A stretch of DNA of 64,000 nt from an uncultured Bacteroides sp. (GCF_958445495.1 NZ_CAUCSQ010000020.1:22743-86742), one strand, 5' to 3'; positions 1-9,351 are shown, counted from the stretch's first letter. Notes: generated from the letters alone by a model not told the origin. Program-made: numbers and translations.

Positions 1-1058
1 ATATGACATCCGACGGCGATTCACCGATGGCTAATCTTCGCCGTAAAAACGGCCGTGACAAACCATGGAAAGTAAAATATCTCGGTGTAGGTAACGAAAG
101 CTGGGGATGCGGCGGCAACATGCGTCCGGAATATTACGCAGACCTCTACCGCCGTTACTCAACCTATTGCCGCAACTACGACGGCAACAGCCTTTTCAAG
201 GTTGCAAGCGGTGCAAGCGACTATGATTATAATTGGACAGATGTACTGATGAATCGTGTAGGACACCGAATGCAAGGGCTTTCTCTCCATTACTATACCG
301 TCACCGGCTGGAGTGGCAGCAAAGGAGCGGCAACCCAATTCGACAAAGACGATTACTATTGGACAATGGGTAAATGCCTCGAAGTAGAAGATGTAATTAA
401 AAAACATTGCGCCATCATGGATAAATATGACAAGGACAGAAAGATAGCTCTGTTACTCGACGAATGGGGCACCTGGTGGGACGAAGAGCCGGGTACCGTC
501 AGAGGCCACCTGTACCAACAAAATACACTACGCGACGCTTTTGTCGCTTCTTTAAGCCTTGACGTATTCCATAAATACACAGACCGCCTGAAAATGGCAA
601 ACATCGCACAGGTAGTCAATGTGCTTCAGTCCATGATTCTGACAAAAGGAAAGCAAATGGTACTGACTCCTTCCTATTACGTATTCAAGATGTATAAAGT
701 ACACCAAGACGCTACTTACCTTCCCATTGATTTGAACTGTGAGAAGAAAAACGTACGCGACAATCGTATAGTGCCTATGGTTAGCGCCACCGCTTCCAAA
801 GACAAGAAAGGAGTAATTCACATCTCTCTCTCAAATATAGATGCCGACAATGCACAGGAAATCACAATCAACCTGGGAGATATAAAAGAGAAAAAAGCCG
901 TCGGAGAAATTCTGACTTCCACGAATCTGACAGATTATAATTCTTTCGAAAATCCTAATACTGTAAAAACGAAACCTTTCAAAGAGGTAAAAATCAATAA
1001 AGGCACAATGAAGATAAAACTTCCCGCCAAGTCGATTGTTACGCTAGAGTTACAGTAA
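1..1058 (+). CDS. Alpha-L-arabinofuranosidase, GH51 family (5' end outside window)
   Basis: C-terminal part of a GH51 enzyme that releases terminal alpha-L-arabinofuranose from arabinans or arabinoxylans. The motif KYLGVGNESWGCGG contains the GH51 acid/base Glu (GNE), and LLLDEWGTWW contains the nucleophile Glu. The end of the protein (about 80 residues) is a typical C-terminal beta-sandwich. The reading frame is open to the first base, so the gene begins upstream of the window and the first ATG at 3 is internal. It lies 223 bp before transketolase and RpiB; arabinose feeds the pentose phosphate pathway, so the neighbourhood makes metabolic sense. The family call is firm; the exact substrate is inferred. 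Confidence 0.9.
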   Translation, partial: MTSDGDSPMANLRRKNGRDKPWKVKYLGVGNESWGCGGNMRPEYYADLYRRYSTYCRNYDGNSLFKVASGASDYDYNWTDVLMNRVGHRMQGLSLHYYTVTGWSGSKGAATQFDKDDYYWTMGKCLEVEDVIKKHCAIMDKYDKDRKIALLLDEWGTWWDEEPGTVRGHLYQQNTLRDAFVASLSLDVFHKYTDRLKMANIAQVVNVLQSMILTKGKQMVLTPSYYVFKMYKVHQDATYLPIDLNCEKKNVRDNRIVPMVSATASKDKKGVIHISLSNIDADNAQEITINLGDIKEKKAVGEILTSTNLTDYNSFENPNTVKTKPFKEVKINKGTMKIKLPAKSIVTLELQ

Positions 1059-1132
1059 TTTAAGGACAAATACTTATCGTACGACAAACAAAAAGACAGA
1101 AAAATCACCGATAAAAAAGATAGCTCTTCCGG

Positions 1133-1163
1133 ATTGTTAAATCCATATAAAGAGTTATCTTTG
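1133..1163 (+). promoter_or_regulatory. Bacteroides-type promoter for tkt-rpiB
   Basis: ATTG at 1133-1136 is followed after 19 nt by TATCTTTG at 1156-1163, matching the Bacteroides -33/-7 consensus. Transcription would start near 1170, leaving a leader of about 110 nt before tkt. No other clear feature is seen in the 1059-1281 gap. Confidence 0.6.
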
Positions 1164-1281
1164 CCAACAGTATCGTATGTGCTGACATACCGGCAAGACA
1201 GTGTATCTGTAATTACGCTCATTCTCGCAACAACGGTATCAGCACATCAACATTTTGACAAATTAATTAATTACTTAAAAT

Positions 1282-3291
1282 ATGAACGATAATAAACTTA
1301 TGAATCGTGCAGCGGACAATATCCGTATTCTTGCTGCTTCAATGGTTGAAAAAGCCAATTCCGGTCACCCGGGTGGAGCTATGGGTGGTGCTGACTTTGT
1401 AAATGTACTCTTCTCTGAGTTTTTAGTATATGATCCGGAAAATCCCCGTTGGGAAGGACGTGACCGTTTTTTCCTCGACCCAGGGCACATGTCTCCGATG
1501 CTTTACTCTACTTTAGCACTGACCGGCAAATTCACCCTGGATGAACTGAAAGAATTCCGCCAATGGGGAAGCCCTACACCGGGACATCCAGAAGTAGATA
1601 TCATGCGCGGCATAGAAAACACCTCCGGACCTTTGGGACAAGGACATACTTTTGCAGTAGGCGCCGCCATTGCCGCTAAATTTTTGAAAGCGCGCTTCAA
1701 CGAAGTAATGAACCAGACTATTTACGCTTACATTTCCGATGGCGGTATCCAAGAAGAAATCTCTCAAGGTTCCGGACGTATAGCGGGCGCATTGGGCTTG
1801 GACAACCTCATTATGTTCTATGACTCCAACGACATCCAGCTTTCTACCGAAACGAAAGACGTGACCGTTGAAGATACGGCTAAAAAATATGAGGCATGGG
1901 GATGGAAAGTTATCAGTATCAACGGTAATGCTCCGGATGAAATCCGTACTGCAATAAAAGAAGCACAAGCCGAGAAGGAACGCCCTACACTAATTATCGG
2001 TAAGACTATAATGGGTAAGGGCGCGCGCAAAGCAGACGGTAGCAGCTACGAAGCAAACTGTGCAACCCACGGCGCTCCGCTCGGCGGCGATGCTTACGTA
2101 AATACAATCAAAAATCTGGGCGGTAACCCTGACAATCCGTTCGTTATTTTCCCTGAAGTAGCGGAATTGTATGCTAAAAGAGCAGAAGAGCTGAAAGGAA
2201 TCGTAGCGGAAAGATATACCCGAAAAGCAGAATGGGCGAAAGCAAATCCCGAACTGGCCGTTAAACTGGAATCTTTCTTCTCCGGTAAAGCTCCGAAAGT
2301 TAACTGGACCGCTATCGAACAAAAGGCAGGTAGCGCTACCCGTGCCGCATCTGCTACCGTACTGGGAACACTTGCCACACAAGTGGAAAATATGATTGTC
2401 GCTTCCGCTGACCTCTCCAACTCGGATAAGACGGACGGCTTCCTGAAAAAGACCCATTCTTTCAAGAAAGGCGACTTCAGCGGCGCATTTTTCCAAGCCG
2501 GCGTATCGGAACTGACAATGGCATGCATTTGTATCGGTATGTCGCTCCACGGCGGTGTAATCGCAGCCTGCGGAACATTCTTCGTATTCTCCGACTACAT
2601 GAAACCCGCCATACGCATGGCTGCCCTGATGGAACAACCGGTAAAATTCATCTGGACACATGATGCGTTCCGCGTAGGTGAAGACGGACCGACTCATGAA
2701 CCGGTAGAACAAGAAGCACAAATCCGTTTAATGGAAAAGCTGAAAAATCACAAAGGACATAATTCGATGTTGGTACTCCGCCCGGCTGATGCGGAAGAGA
2801 CGACTGTTGCCTGGAAATTAGCAATGGAAAACATGTCTACTCCGACAGGTTTGATTTTCTCCCGCCAGAATATTGCCAACCTGCCTGCAGAGACAGATTA
2901 CGAACAGGCAGCTAAGGGTGCATATATCGTGGCAGGTTCAGATGAAAATCCGGATGTGATTCTGGTAGCTTCCGGTTCTGAGGTTTCAACACTGGTAACC
3001 GGTAGTGAATTATTACGCAAAGACGGTGTAAAAGTACGTATCGTATCCGCCCCGTCCGAAGGTCTGTTCCGTAACCAACCTAAAGAATATCAGGAATCTG
3101 TCCTTCCGGCAGAAGCCAAGATATTCGGTCTGACAGCAGGTTTGCCTGTAACTCTCCAAGGTTTGGTTGGTTACCACGGCAAAGTTTGGGGACTAGAGTC
3201 TTTCGGATTCTCCGCTCCTTACAAGGTCTTGGATGAGAAACTCGGATTCACTGCCGAGAATGTATATAACCAAGTAAAAGCAATGCTCTAA
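1282..3291 (+). CDS. tkt: Transketolase
   Basis: Full-length (669 aa) cytosolic transketolase, which moves two-carbon ketol units between pentose and hexose phosphates using thiamine diphosphate and Mg2+. The N-terminal TPP domain has GHPGGAMGGADF near residue 30 and the ISDGGIQEE cofactor motif near residue 152. The Pyr domain has FVFSDYMKPAIRMAALM, and the C-terminal domain begins near residue 535. The ATG start follows a Bacteroides promoter about 120 bp upstream. Its stop codon overlaps the rpiB start (TAATG), which indicates translational coupling. Together the two genes form the non-oxidative pentose phosphate module. Confidence 0.97.
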   Translation: MNDNKLMNRAADNIRILAASMVEKANSGHPGGAMGGADFVNVLFSEFLVYDPENPRWEGRDRFFLDPGHMSPMLYSTLALTGKFTLDELKEFRQWGSPTPGHPEVDIMRGIENTSGPLGQGHTFAVGAAIAAKFLKARFNEVMNQTIYAYISDGGIQEEISQGSGRIAGALGLDNLIMFYDSNDIQLSTETKDVTVEDTAKKYEAWGWKVISINGNAPDEIRTAIKEAQAEKERPTLIIGKTIMGKGARKADGSSYEANCATHGAPLGGDAYVNTIKNLGGNPDNPFVIFPEVAELYAKRAEELKGIVAERYTRKAEWAKANPELAVKLESFFSGKAPKVNWTAIEQKAGSATRAASATVLGTLATQVENMIVASADLSNSDKTDGFLKKTHSFKKGDFSGAFFQAGVSELTMACICIGMSLHGGVIAACGTFFVFSDYMKPAIRMAALMEQPVKFIWTHDAFRVGEDGPTHEPVEQEAQIRLMEKLKNHKGHNSMLVLRPADAEETTVAWKLAMENMSTPTGLIFSRQNIANLPAETDYEQAAKGAYIVAGSDENPDVILVASGSEVSTLVTGSELLRKDGVKVRIVSAPSEGLFRNQPKEYQESVLPAEAKIFGLTAGLPVTLQGLVGYHGKVWGLESFGFSAPYKVLDEKLGFTAENVYNQVKAML

Positions 3292-3725
3292 TGGAAACAA
3301 TCGGATTAGCATGTGACCATGCAGGCTTTGAACTGAAAGAATATGTTCGCGGCTGGCTGGAAGCAAAGGGTTGGCTTTATAAAGATTTCGGTACTTATTC
3401 TACCGTAAGCGTGGACTATCCGGATTACGCCCACCCATTAGCCCTTGCTGTAGAATCAGGCGAATGTTATCCTGGCATTGCCATCTGCGGCAGCGGAAAT
3501 GGAATCAATATGACTTTGAACAAGCATCAGGGAATCCGTGCCGCACTCTGCTGGAATGCAGAAATCGCCCATTTGGCACGCCGGCACAACGATGCCAATA
3601 TCCTGGTAATGCCGGGACGTTTTATCAGTACCGAAGAAGCCGATATGATTCTGACCGAATTTTTCTCCACACAATTTGAAGGAGGACGTCATCAGAATAG
3701 AATTGAGAAGATTCCGGTAAAATAA
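3291..3725 (+). CDS. rpiB: Ribose-5-phosphate isomerase B
   Basis: This 144-residue RpiB/LacAB-family isomerase interconverts ribulose 5-phosphate and ribose 5-phosphate. Diagnostic segments are LACDHAGFELKE at the N-terminus (phosphate-binding region), AICGSGNG with the catalytic Cys near residue 66, and RRHNDANIL near residue 100. Length is normal for the family. The ATG overlaps the tkt stop by one base, so both are made from one transcript that ends at the hairpin 3780-3817. Confidence 0.95.
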   Translation: METIGLACDHAGFELKEYVRGWLEAKGWLYKDFGTYSTVSVDYPDYAHPLALAVESGECYPGIAICGSGNGINMTLNKHQGIRAALCWNAEIAHLARRHNDANILVMPGRFISTEEADMILTEFFSTQFEGGRHQNRIEKIPVK

Positions 3726-3779
3726 AAATGTGAACAGGCATCCGATATTCTTCAAAAACTCATTTTTAACATCAACTAG

Positions 3780-3817
3780 AGACTATCTCAAAATAAAAAT
3801 TGAGATAGTCTTTTTTT
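3780..3817 (+). terminator. Rho-independent terminator after rpiB
   Basis: A perfect 12-bp stem (AGACTATCTCAA at 3780-3791 with its complement at 3800-3811) has an 8-nt A-rich loop and runs into seven T residues. It ends the tkt-rpiB transcript about 55 bp after the rpiB stop. Confidence 0.9.
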
Positions 3818-3913
3818 GAGGGAATGTTACAATCAGATTCAGCCCATAGTTAATAAGACTAATATTAAAATTAGTTCAATACAACTCTATCTTTCCAAAT
3901 ATACACCTATATT

Positions 3914-4396
3914 TCAATGTGATACAAGACTTACAATAAACAGATAACAGAAATAACCGCAGACTACAAATTTCAGCAAAGTACCTATTATAAAACCTAT
4001 TAACGAACCTATCCCGGACTTTACAGCATGTGAAAATTCCCGATTGCCAAGCAATTCTCCGATTACAGCTCCTAAAAACGGACCAAGGATAATTCCCCAA
4101 GGCAGGAAAAGGAGACCGACAAAAGTTCCGATAACACATCCCCAATTTCCCCATTTACTTCCACCGCTATATTTACTCCCCAACATCGGAGTAAAATAAT
4201 CCAATACCTGCAACACAACTACAATCAACAACCATACGATTAATTGCGTGGCAGTATACTGCACTTTATCCGTAAAATGAAGGAGGACCAATCCCACATA
4301 AGCAACAGGAGGACCGGGAAGAAACGGAAGAATACAACCCGTTAGTCCCACTATCATACAGAGGGCGCTTATTACGATTAAAATTATGTCCGCCAT
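3914..4396 (-). CDS. DUF456 family membrane protein
   Basis: A 160-residue integral membrane protein whose start (ILIVISALCMIVGLTGC, then ILPFLPGPPVAYVGL) matches the DUF456 family. Four or more hydrophobic segments alternate with glycine-rich stretches such as GVIGTFVGLLFLPWG and GAVIGELLGNREF. No function is established for the family. It is transcribed alone, converging on rpiB, with a start at 4396 and no obvious ribosome-binding site, as usual in Bacteroides. Confidence 0.85.
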   Translation of the reverse strand: MADIILIVISALCMIVGLTGCILPFLPGPPVAYVGLVLLHFTDKVQYTATQLIVWLLIVVVLQVLDYFTPMLGSKYSGGSKWGNWGCVIGTFVGLLFLPWGIILGPFLGAVIGELLGNREFSHAVKSGIGSLIGFIIGTLLKFVVCGYFCYLFIVSLVSH

Positions 4397-4553
4397 GATT
4401 TATGCACATTTAGTTTTGCACAAAAATACAGGAACTTTCCATAAAATCAAACCAGTATCTGAAATTATTTCCACCCTCTTCCCGTTCCTTCACTTTCAAA
4501 AACTAAATACTTTTTCTCTATTTGTCCTAATTTACGGATGAACAAACTATATC

Positions 4554-5894
4554 CTACAGTTTATCAGTCATCCAAAATATCAATTCACCTCCTTTCATGA
4601 TATCCGAATGATAGATTCTGAAATTCTTAACCAGCTTGCCGTTCAATGTGACCGACCGTACATATTTATTTTTATCAGATAATCCTTTTGCCTGAACAGT
4701 AAACTGTTTACCCTCAGGTAAGGATATAGAGACTTCTTCCACCTGCGGCGCTCCCAAGATATACTCTCCTCCCACAGGATTCACCGGATAAAATCCCATC
4801 GCAGAAAAAATATACCATGCTGACATTTGCCCGCAATCATCATTACCGCATAAGCCATCCGGTTCAGGTTGATAAAAACGGTCAAAAACCTCACGAATAA
4901 GCTGTTGCGTTTTATTAGGTTGCCCCACATAATTATATAAATAAGCGACATGATGACTCGGTTCATTGCCATGTGCATATTGCCCGATAAGCCCTGTTAC
5001 ATCTTGTGTGAATCCTACATTCTTTTCCGAAGATTCCAAAAAGAATAAAGAATCCAATTTTTCCGCAAACTTATCTTTCCCTCCGAGTAATTCTATTAAT
5101 CCTTCCACATCATGCTGCACATGCCAAGTATATTGCCAGGCATTCCCTTCTGTATAATCTCCCCCGGAAGTCGCCGCATGCGACAACAGCAATGTATTGA
5201 AAGGAGTGCGCCAATTGCCTTTAGAATCTTTTCCCCGCATCATCCCGGTCGATGAATCTAAAAGATGTTTATAATACAAGGCACGTTTAGAAAAATAGGC
5301 ATAATCCTCTTCCTTTCCAACAGCCTTTGCCATCCGGGCTACACAATAATCATCATAAGCCGACTCTAAAGTACGTGACACAGACTCTTTGAGAACCAAA
5401 TCGAAAGGATAGTATCCATACTTGTCATAAATTTCCCAGTCTGAATTCTGATGACTGACTGTCGAAGTGTTCCGAATTGCAGTGTACGCCTCTTCTGCGT
5501 CAAAACCGGTAAATCCCTTCAAATATGCATCAACTATCACTGGAATGGCATGGTTGCCTATCATACAATGGGTTTCTTTTCCCCACAAAGTCCATATAGG
5601 TAAACACCCCCATACTTGATAATGTTCCAACATGCTCTGAATCATTCCGTCCACTTTCTCCGGACATAAAATGGTATATAAAGGATGAGCCGCCCGATAA
5701 GTATCCCACAAAGAAAATGTGGAATAATAAGCCCCTGTTCCGGAAGTATATACACTGTCATTTGCTCCGCGGTATCGCCCGTCCACATCCGCCATATTGT
5801 TAGGCTGAATAAATAAATGATAAAGCGATGTATAAAAGTTTGTTTTCTGTCCGGCACTTCCTTTTATCTTCACCCGCGAAAACAAATATTCTCG
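4554..5894 (-). pseudogene. 5'-truncated GH92 alpha-mannosidase
   Basis: Only the C-terminal (alpha/alpha)6 catalytic part of a GH92 exo-alpha-mannosidase remains (about 445 of the usual 700-760 residues). The GH92 signatures GNEPSHHVAYLYNY (general acid Glu region) and NDDCGQMSAWY (catalytic Asp region) are intact, as is VDGRYRG. The frame continues upstream only to a TAA at 5895-5897, and the first in-frame initiator is a TTG at 5885; the first codons (FSRVKIKGSAGQKTNFYTSL) match internal GH92 sequence. No N-terminal sandwich domain or signal peptide lies upstream, so the gene has lost its 5' third and would not be exported or folded normally. The alternative of a short active fragment is unlikely. 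Confidence 0.8.
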
Positions 5895-5997
5895 TTATAA
5901 ACAAAAAAAGAGAACCAAGGAATTCACTTTTCCACTCCTCGCCTATCCAGATATCGAATATACAAAGAAAACAAAACGTTGCAAATTTCCGTCCTCG

Positions 5998-6031
5998 TTT
6001 GCCCCATTTACATAAATAAAAACTATCTTTG
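5998..6031 (+). promoter_or_regulatory. Promoter for the TPR/oxidoreductase operon
   Basis: TATCTTTG at 6024-6031 is a consensus -7 box, and TTTG at 5998-6001 is a possible -33 box with a slightly long 22-nt spacer. The start would be near 6038, about 23 nt before the TPR gene ATG. Confidence 0.55.
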
Positions 6032-6060
6032 CGTTTCAGAATCCCGAAAGATAAAAGAAA

Positions 6061-6341
6061 TGGAGCAAATAGAAAACTTAAAAGAGCTTATCAATCAAGG
6101 GGATGTGGACACAGCTATTGAACAATTGAGCCAGCTTCTCCAAAATTCTTCTGTTGAAAAAAAGAAAGATACGCTCTACTATTTACGGGGAAATGCCTAC
6201 CGAAAAAAAGGAAATTGGAAGCAGGCGCTGGACAACTACCAGTATGCTATTGAACTCAATCCTGACAGTCCTGCCGTTCAGGCAAGAAAGATGGTGATAG
6301 ATATTCTCAACTTCTACCACAAAGATATGTACAATCAATAA
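6061..6341 (+). CDS. Small TPR-repeat protein
   Basis: A 93-residue soluble protein with two tetratricopeptide-like helical pairs (KELINQGDVDTAIEQLSQLL, then YYLRGNAYRKKGNWKQALDN followed by YQYAIELNPDSPAVQ). TPRs mediate protein-protein contacts; no enzymatic motif is present. I chose the ATG at 6061 because it lies about 30 nt downstream of a good -7 box, while an upstream in-frame ATG at 5979 would start before the promoter. It sits 36 bp before the ferredoxin subunit gene and is probably co-transcribed, perhaps helping the oxidoreductase complex (inference). Confidence 0.8.
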
Positions 6342-6377
6342 CAATAGGAATAAAGATAACGTAATAAAATAGAGATT

Positions 6378-6605
6378 ATGGCAAAAATTAAAGGAGCAAT
6401 CGTAGTCGACACGGAACGTTGCAAAGGATGTAACCTATGTACTGTTGCGTGCCCGCTCGATGTAATCGCCCTCAATAAAGAGGTGAATATGAAAGGCTAT
6501 AACTATGCCTGGCAAGTAAAAGAAGATACCTGCAACGGATGCAGCTCGTGTGCAACGGTTTGTCCGGACGGATGTATTTCAGTGTATAAAGTAAAAGTAG
6601 AATAA
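6378..6605 (+). CDS. 2-oxoacid:ferredoxin oxidoreductase, ferredoxin-type delta subunit
   Basis: A 75-residue dicluster ferredoxin domain with two 4Fe-4S motifs, CKGCNLCTVACP and CNGCSSCATVCP. It is the electron-transfer subunit of a four-subunit 2-oxoacid:ferredoxin oxidoreductase (VOR/KOR type) that oxidatively decarboxylates 2-oxo acids to acyl-CoA in anaerobes. The alpha, beta and gamma subunit genes follow on the same strand with gaps of 7-19 bp, forming one operon. Confidence 0.92.
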   Translation: MAKIKGAIVVDTERCKGCNLCTVACPLDVIALNKEVNMKGYNYAWQVKEDTCNGCSSCATVCPDGCISVYKVKVE

Positions 6606-6616
6606 AAGAAAAGAAT

Positions 6617-7699
6617 ATGGCAGAAGAAGTTGTATTAATGAAAGGAAACGAAGCCATCGCCCATGCAGCTATCCGTTGCGGTGCGGACGGATACTTCGGT
6701 TATCCCATTACCCCCCAATCGGAAGTGCTGGAAACACTTGCCGAACTGAAACCCTGGGAAACGACCGGAATGGTAGTTCTCCAAGCGGAAAGTGAAGTAG
6801 CAGCCATCAATATGGTATATGGAGGCGCGGGTAGCGGAAAAATGGTAATGACCTCATCGTCAAGTCCGGGTGTGAGCCTGAAACAGGAAGGAATTTCTTA
6901 CATTGCAGGCGCAGAACTCCCTTGCTTGATTGTAAACGTAATGCGTGGAGGTCCCGGACTAGGAACAATCCAACCAAGCCAAGCCGACTATTTCCAGACT
7001 GTGAAAGGCGGAGGCCACGGAGATTACAGATTGATAGCCCTTGCTCCGGCATCCGTACAAGAAATGGCAGACTTTGTCGGTCTGGGATTTGAACTGGCTT
7101 TTAAATATCGTAATCCGGCTATCATCCTTGCCGATGGCGTAATCGGGCAGATGATGGAAAAAGTGGTGCTCCCCGCATACAAACCGCGCCGTACCGAAGC
7201 CGAAATCATCACGCAGTGTCCATGGGCGACGACGGGAAAAGCCGGTAACCGCAAACCTAACATTATCACTTCTCTGGAATTAAAACCAGAAGCGATGGAA
7301 CAGAATAACCTCCGCTTTCAAGCCAAATACCGGGAAATAGAAGAAAATGAAGTCCGTTTCGAAGAAATAAACTGTGAAGATGCAGACTACCTGATTATCG
7401 CTTTCGGTTCAATGGCACGAATCGGGCAGAAAGCAATGGAAATGGCGCGTGAGAAAGGCATCAAAGTAGGTATCCTCCGTCCCATCACATTATGGCCGTT
7501 CCCAACCAAAGCAATCGCCTCTTATGCCGATAAAGTGAAAGGCATGCTCGTCACGGAATTAAATGCCGGACAGATGATTGAAGATGTCCGTCTGGCTGTT
7601 AACGGTAAAATCAAAGTAGAACATTTCGGACGCCTCGGCGGTATTGTCCCCGACCCGGATGAAATTGTCACCGCTTTGGAAGAAAAAATAATCAAATAA
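6617..7699 (+). CDS. vorB: 2-oxoacid:ferredoxin oxidoreductase alpha subunit (VorB-like)
   Basis: A 360-residue subunit combining the pyrimidine-binding transketolase-like domain (GNEAIAHAAIRCGADGYFGY, YPITPQSE) with the C-terminal domain II (ADYLIIAFGSMARIGQKAM, GILRPITLWPFP). Bacteroides homologues are usually named 3-methyl-2-oxobutanoate dehydrogenase subunit VorB. With the beta subunit it forms the thiamine diphosphate site for oxidation of branched-chain or other 2-oxo acids. Whether the substrate is 2-oxoisovalerate or 2-oxoglutarate cannot be decided from sequence alone. Confidence 0.92.
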   Translation: MAEEVVLMKGNEAIAHAAIRCGADGYFGYPITPQSEVLETLAELKPWETTGMVVLQAESEVAAINMVYGGAGSGKMVMTSSSSPGVSLKQEGISYIAGAELPCLIVNVMRGGPGLGTIQPSQADYFQTVKGGGHGDYRLIALAPASVQEMADFVGLGFELAFKYRNPAIILADGVIGQMMEKVVLPAYKPRRTEAEIITQCPWATTGKAGNRKPNIITSLELKPEAMEQNNLRFQAKYREIEENEVRFEEINCEDADYLIIAFGSMARIGQKAMEMAREKGIKVGILRPITLWPFPTKAIASYADKVKGMLVTELNAGQMIEDVRLAVNGKIKVEHFGRLGGIVPDPDEIVTALEEKIIK

Positions 7700-7706
7700 C
7701 GAAACG

Positions 7707-7880
7707 ATGAATCCTGATAAAATAAGAAACGTACTGAATATCATCTTCATGATATTGGCAGTAGCAGCTATCATCACTTATTTTGTGGCAAAAGATGATT
7801 TCAAAATATTTATCTATGTATGTGGTGCGGCAATTTTTGTCAAGCTGATGGAGTTTTTTATACGATTCACCAACAGATAA
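7707..7880 (+). CDS. 57-residue membrane protein inside the oxidoreductase operon
   Basis: An ATG at 7707, seven bases after vorB, opens a 57-codon frame ending at TAA 7878-7880, 12 bases before the beta subunit gene. The product has two hydrophobic segments (VLNIIFMILAVAAIITYFVA and IFIYVCGAAIFVKLM) separated by a short charged turn (KDDFK), a small hairpin membrane protein. The in-operon position, tight spacing and clean frame argue that it is translated. I do not recognise a family. It may anchor the cytosolic complex to the membrane or be a small accessory subunit (inference). Confidence 0.75.
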   Translation: MNPDKIRNVLNIIFMILAVAAIITYFVAKDDFKIFIYVCGAAIFVKLMEFFIRFTNR

Positions 7881-7892
7881 AGAGAAAAAGTT

Positions 7893-8657
7893 ATGACTAA
7901 AGAAGAAATAATCAAACCCGAGAATCTGGTTTATAAAAAACCGACTCTAATGAATGATAATGCCATGCATTACTGCCCGGGTTGCAGTCATGGCGTAGTA
8001 CATAAGCTCATTGCCGAAGTGATAGAGGAAATGGGGATGGAAGAAAAAACGGTAGGAGTCTCTCCAGTAGGATGTGCGGTTTTCGCCTACAACTATCTGG
8101 ATATCGACTGGCAGGAAGCCGCCCACGGACGTGCCCCGGCTCTAGCCACCGCCATCAAACGCCTATGGCCGGACCGTCTCGTGTTCACCTATCAAGGAGA
8201 CGGAGACTTGGCTTGTATCGGTACGGCCGAGACAATCCATGCACTGAACCGCGGTGAAAATATCACCATAATCTTTATCAATAATGCTATTTACGGTATG
8301 ACAGGCGGACAAATGGCACCTACGACACTGGTAGGGATGAAAAGTTCTACATGCCCTTACGGACGTGACATCGCATTACATGGCTATCCCTTGAAAATGA
8401 CAGAAATCGCAGCCCAACTGGAAGGAACCGCTTATGTAACCCGCCAGTCCGTACAATCCGTGCCGGCTATTCGTAAGGCAAAGAAAGCAATCCGTAAAGC
8501 TTTTGAAAACTCCATGAGCGGCAAAGGGTCCAACCTGGTAGAAATCGTTTCAACTTGCAGCTCCGGTTGGAAAATGACTCCGGAAAAAGCAAATAAATGG
8601 ATGGAAGAACACATGTTCCCGTTCTATCCGCTGGGTGATTTAAAAGATAAAGAATAA
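7893..8657 (+). CDS. 2-oxoacid:ferredoxin oxidoreductase beta subunit (TPP-binding)
   Basis: A 254-residue thiamine-diphosphate-binding subunit. MHYCPGCSHGVVHKL near residue 26 is the usual cysteine-containing N-terminal motif, and YQGDGDLACIGTAE through FINNAIYGMTGGQM is the GDG...NN cofactor motif near residues 105-140. It pairs with the alpha subunit upstream to form the active site. Its ATG follows the small membrane ORF by 12 bases. Confidence 0.93.
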   Translation: MTKEEIIKPENLVYKKPTLMNDNAMHYCPGCSHGVVHKLIAEVIEEMGMEEKTVGVSPVGCAVFAYNYLDIDWQEAAHGRAPALATAIKRLWPDRLVFTYQGDGDLACIGTAETIHALNRGENITIIFINNAIYGMTGGQMAPTTLVGMKSSTCPYGRDIALHGYPLKMTEIAAQLEGTAYVTRQSVQSVPAIRKAKKAIRKAFENSMSGKGSNLVEIVSTCSSGWKMTPEKANKWMEEHMFPFYPLGDLKDKE

Positions 8658-8676
8658 CGCTAAAAGCCAACAGAAT

Positions 8677-9219
8677 ATGAAAGAAGAAATCATTATAGCA
8701 GGATTCGGCGGACAAGGCGTATTGTCTATGGGTAAGATTCTGGCTTACTCCGGCCTGATGGAAGGCAAAGAAGTAAGCTGGATGCCGGCTTACGGTCCTG
8801 AACAACGAGGAGGAACAGCCAATGTCACCGTAATTGTAAGCGACGATAAAATCTCCTCTCCGATTTTAAGTAAATATGATACGGCAATCATTCTGAACCA
8901 GCCTTCACTTGAGAAATTCGAGAATAAAGTAAAGCCTGGAGGCATCTTGATTTACGACGGTTACGGAATCATCAATCCGCCTACACGGAAAGACATCCAA
9001 GTATACCGTATTGATGCGATGGATGCCGCCAATGAGATGAACAATGCCAAAGCATTCAATATGATTGTGCTCGGCGGTTTATTAAAGCTCAGGCCTATTG
9101 TCACTCTGGACAATGTAATCAAAGGGCTGAAAAAAACACTCCCGGAACGCCACCACCACTTGATTCCCATGAATGAAGAAGCAATCAAAAAAGGAATGGA
9201 GCTAATCCGTGAAGTCTAA
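8677..9219 (+). CDS. 2-oxoacid:ferredoxin oxidoreductase gamma subunit
   Basis: A 180-residue catalytic-domain subunit of the POR/KOR gamma family. The glycine-rich start IIAGFGGQGVLSMGKILAYS and the segment MPAYGPEQRGGTANVTVIVS are typical. It supports CoA-dependent acyl transfer in the complex and is the last gene of the operon; a 16-bp inverted repeat follows at 9244-9315. Confidence 0.92.
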   Translation: MKEEIIIAGFGGQGVLSMGKILAYSGLMEGKEVSWMPAYGPEQRGGTANVTVIVSDDKISSPILSKYDTAIILNQPSLEKFENKVKPGGILIYDGYGIINPPTRKDIQVYRIDAMDAANEMNNAKAFNMIVLGGLLKLRPIVTLDNVIKGLKKTLPERHHHLIPMNEEAIKKGMELIREV

Positions 9220-9243
9220 TCAACAGCCGCAATGCAAAATATA

Positions 9244-9315
9244 GATAATGGATAATTGATAATTATTAGCAAGGTAAAATAACGATGCAACATAATTTTC
9301 AATTATCCATTATCG
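9244..9315. repeat. 16-bp inverted repeat in the intergenic gap
   Basis: GATAATGGATAATTGA at 9244-9259 is exactly complementary to 9300-9315, with a 40-nt spacer. It lies between the oxidoreductase operon and the porin gene and lacks a T-tract, so it is not a classical terminator. Similar AT-rich palindromes recur between genes in Bacteroides genomes (recalled, not checked). Confidence 0.6.
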
Positions 9316-9334
9316 TTAAATCAATTAAAGTAAG

Positions 9335-9342
9335 TATCTTTG
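9335..9342 (+). promoter_or_regulatory. -7 box very close to the porin start
   Basis: TATCTTTG matches the Bacteroides -7 consensus exactly. Its distance to the ATG at 9352 is only 9 nt, so the transcript would be leaderless or nearly so. No good -33 box is visible. Confidence 0.45.
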
Positions 9343-9351
9343 CCTCCAATT

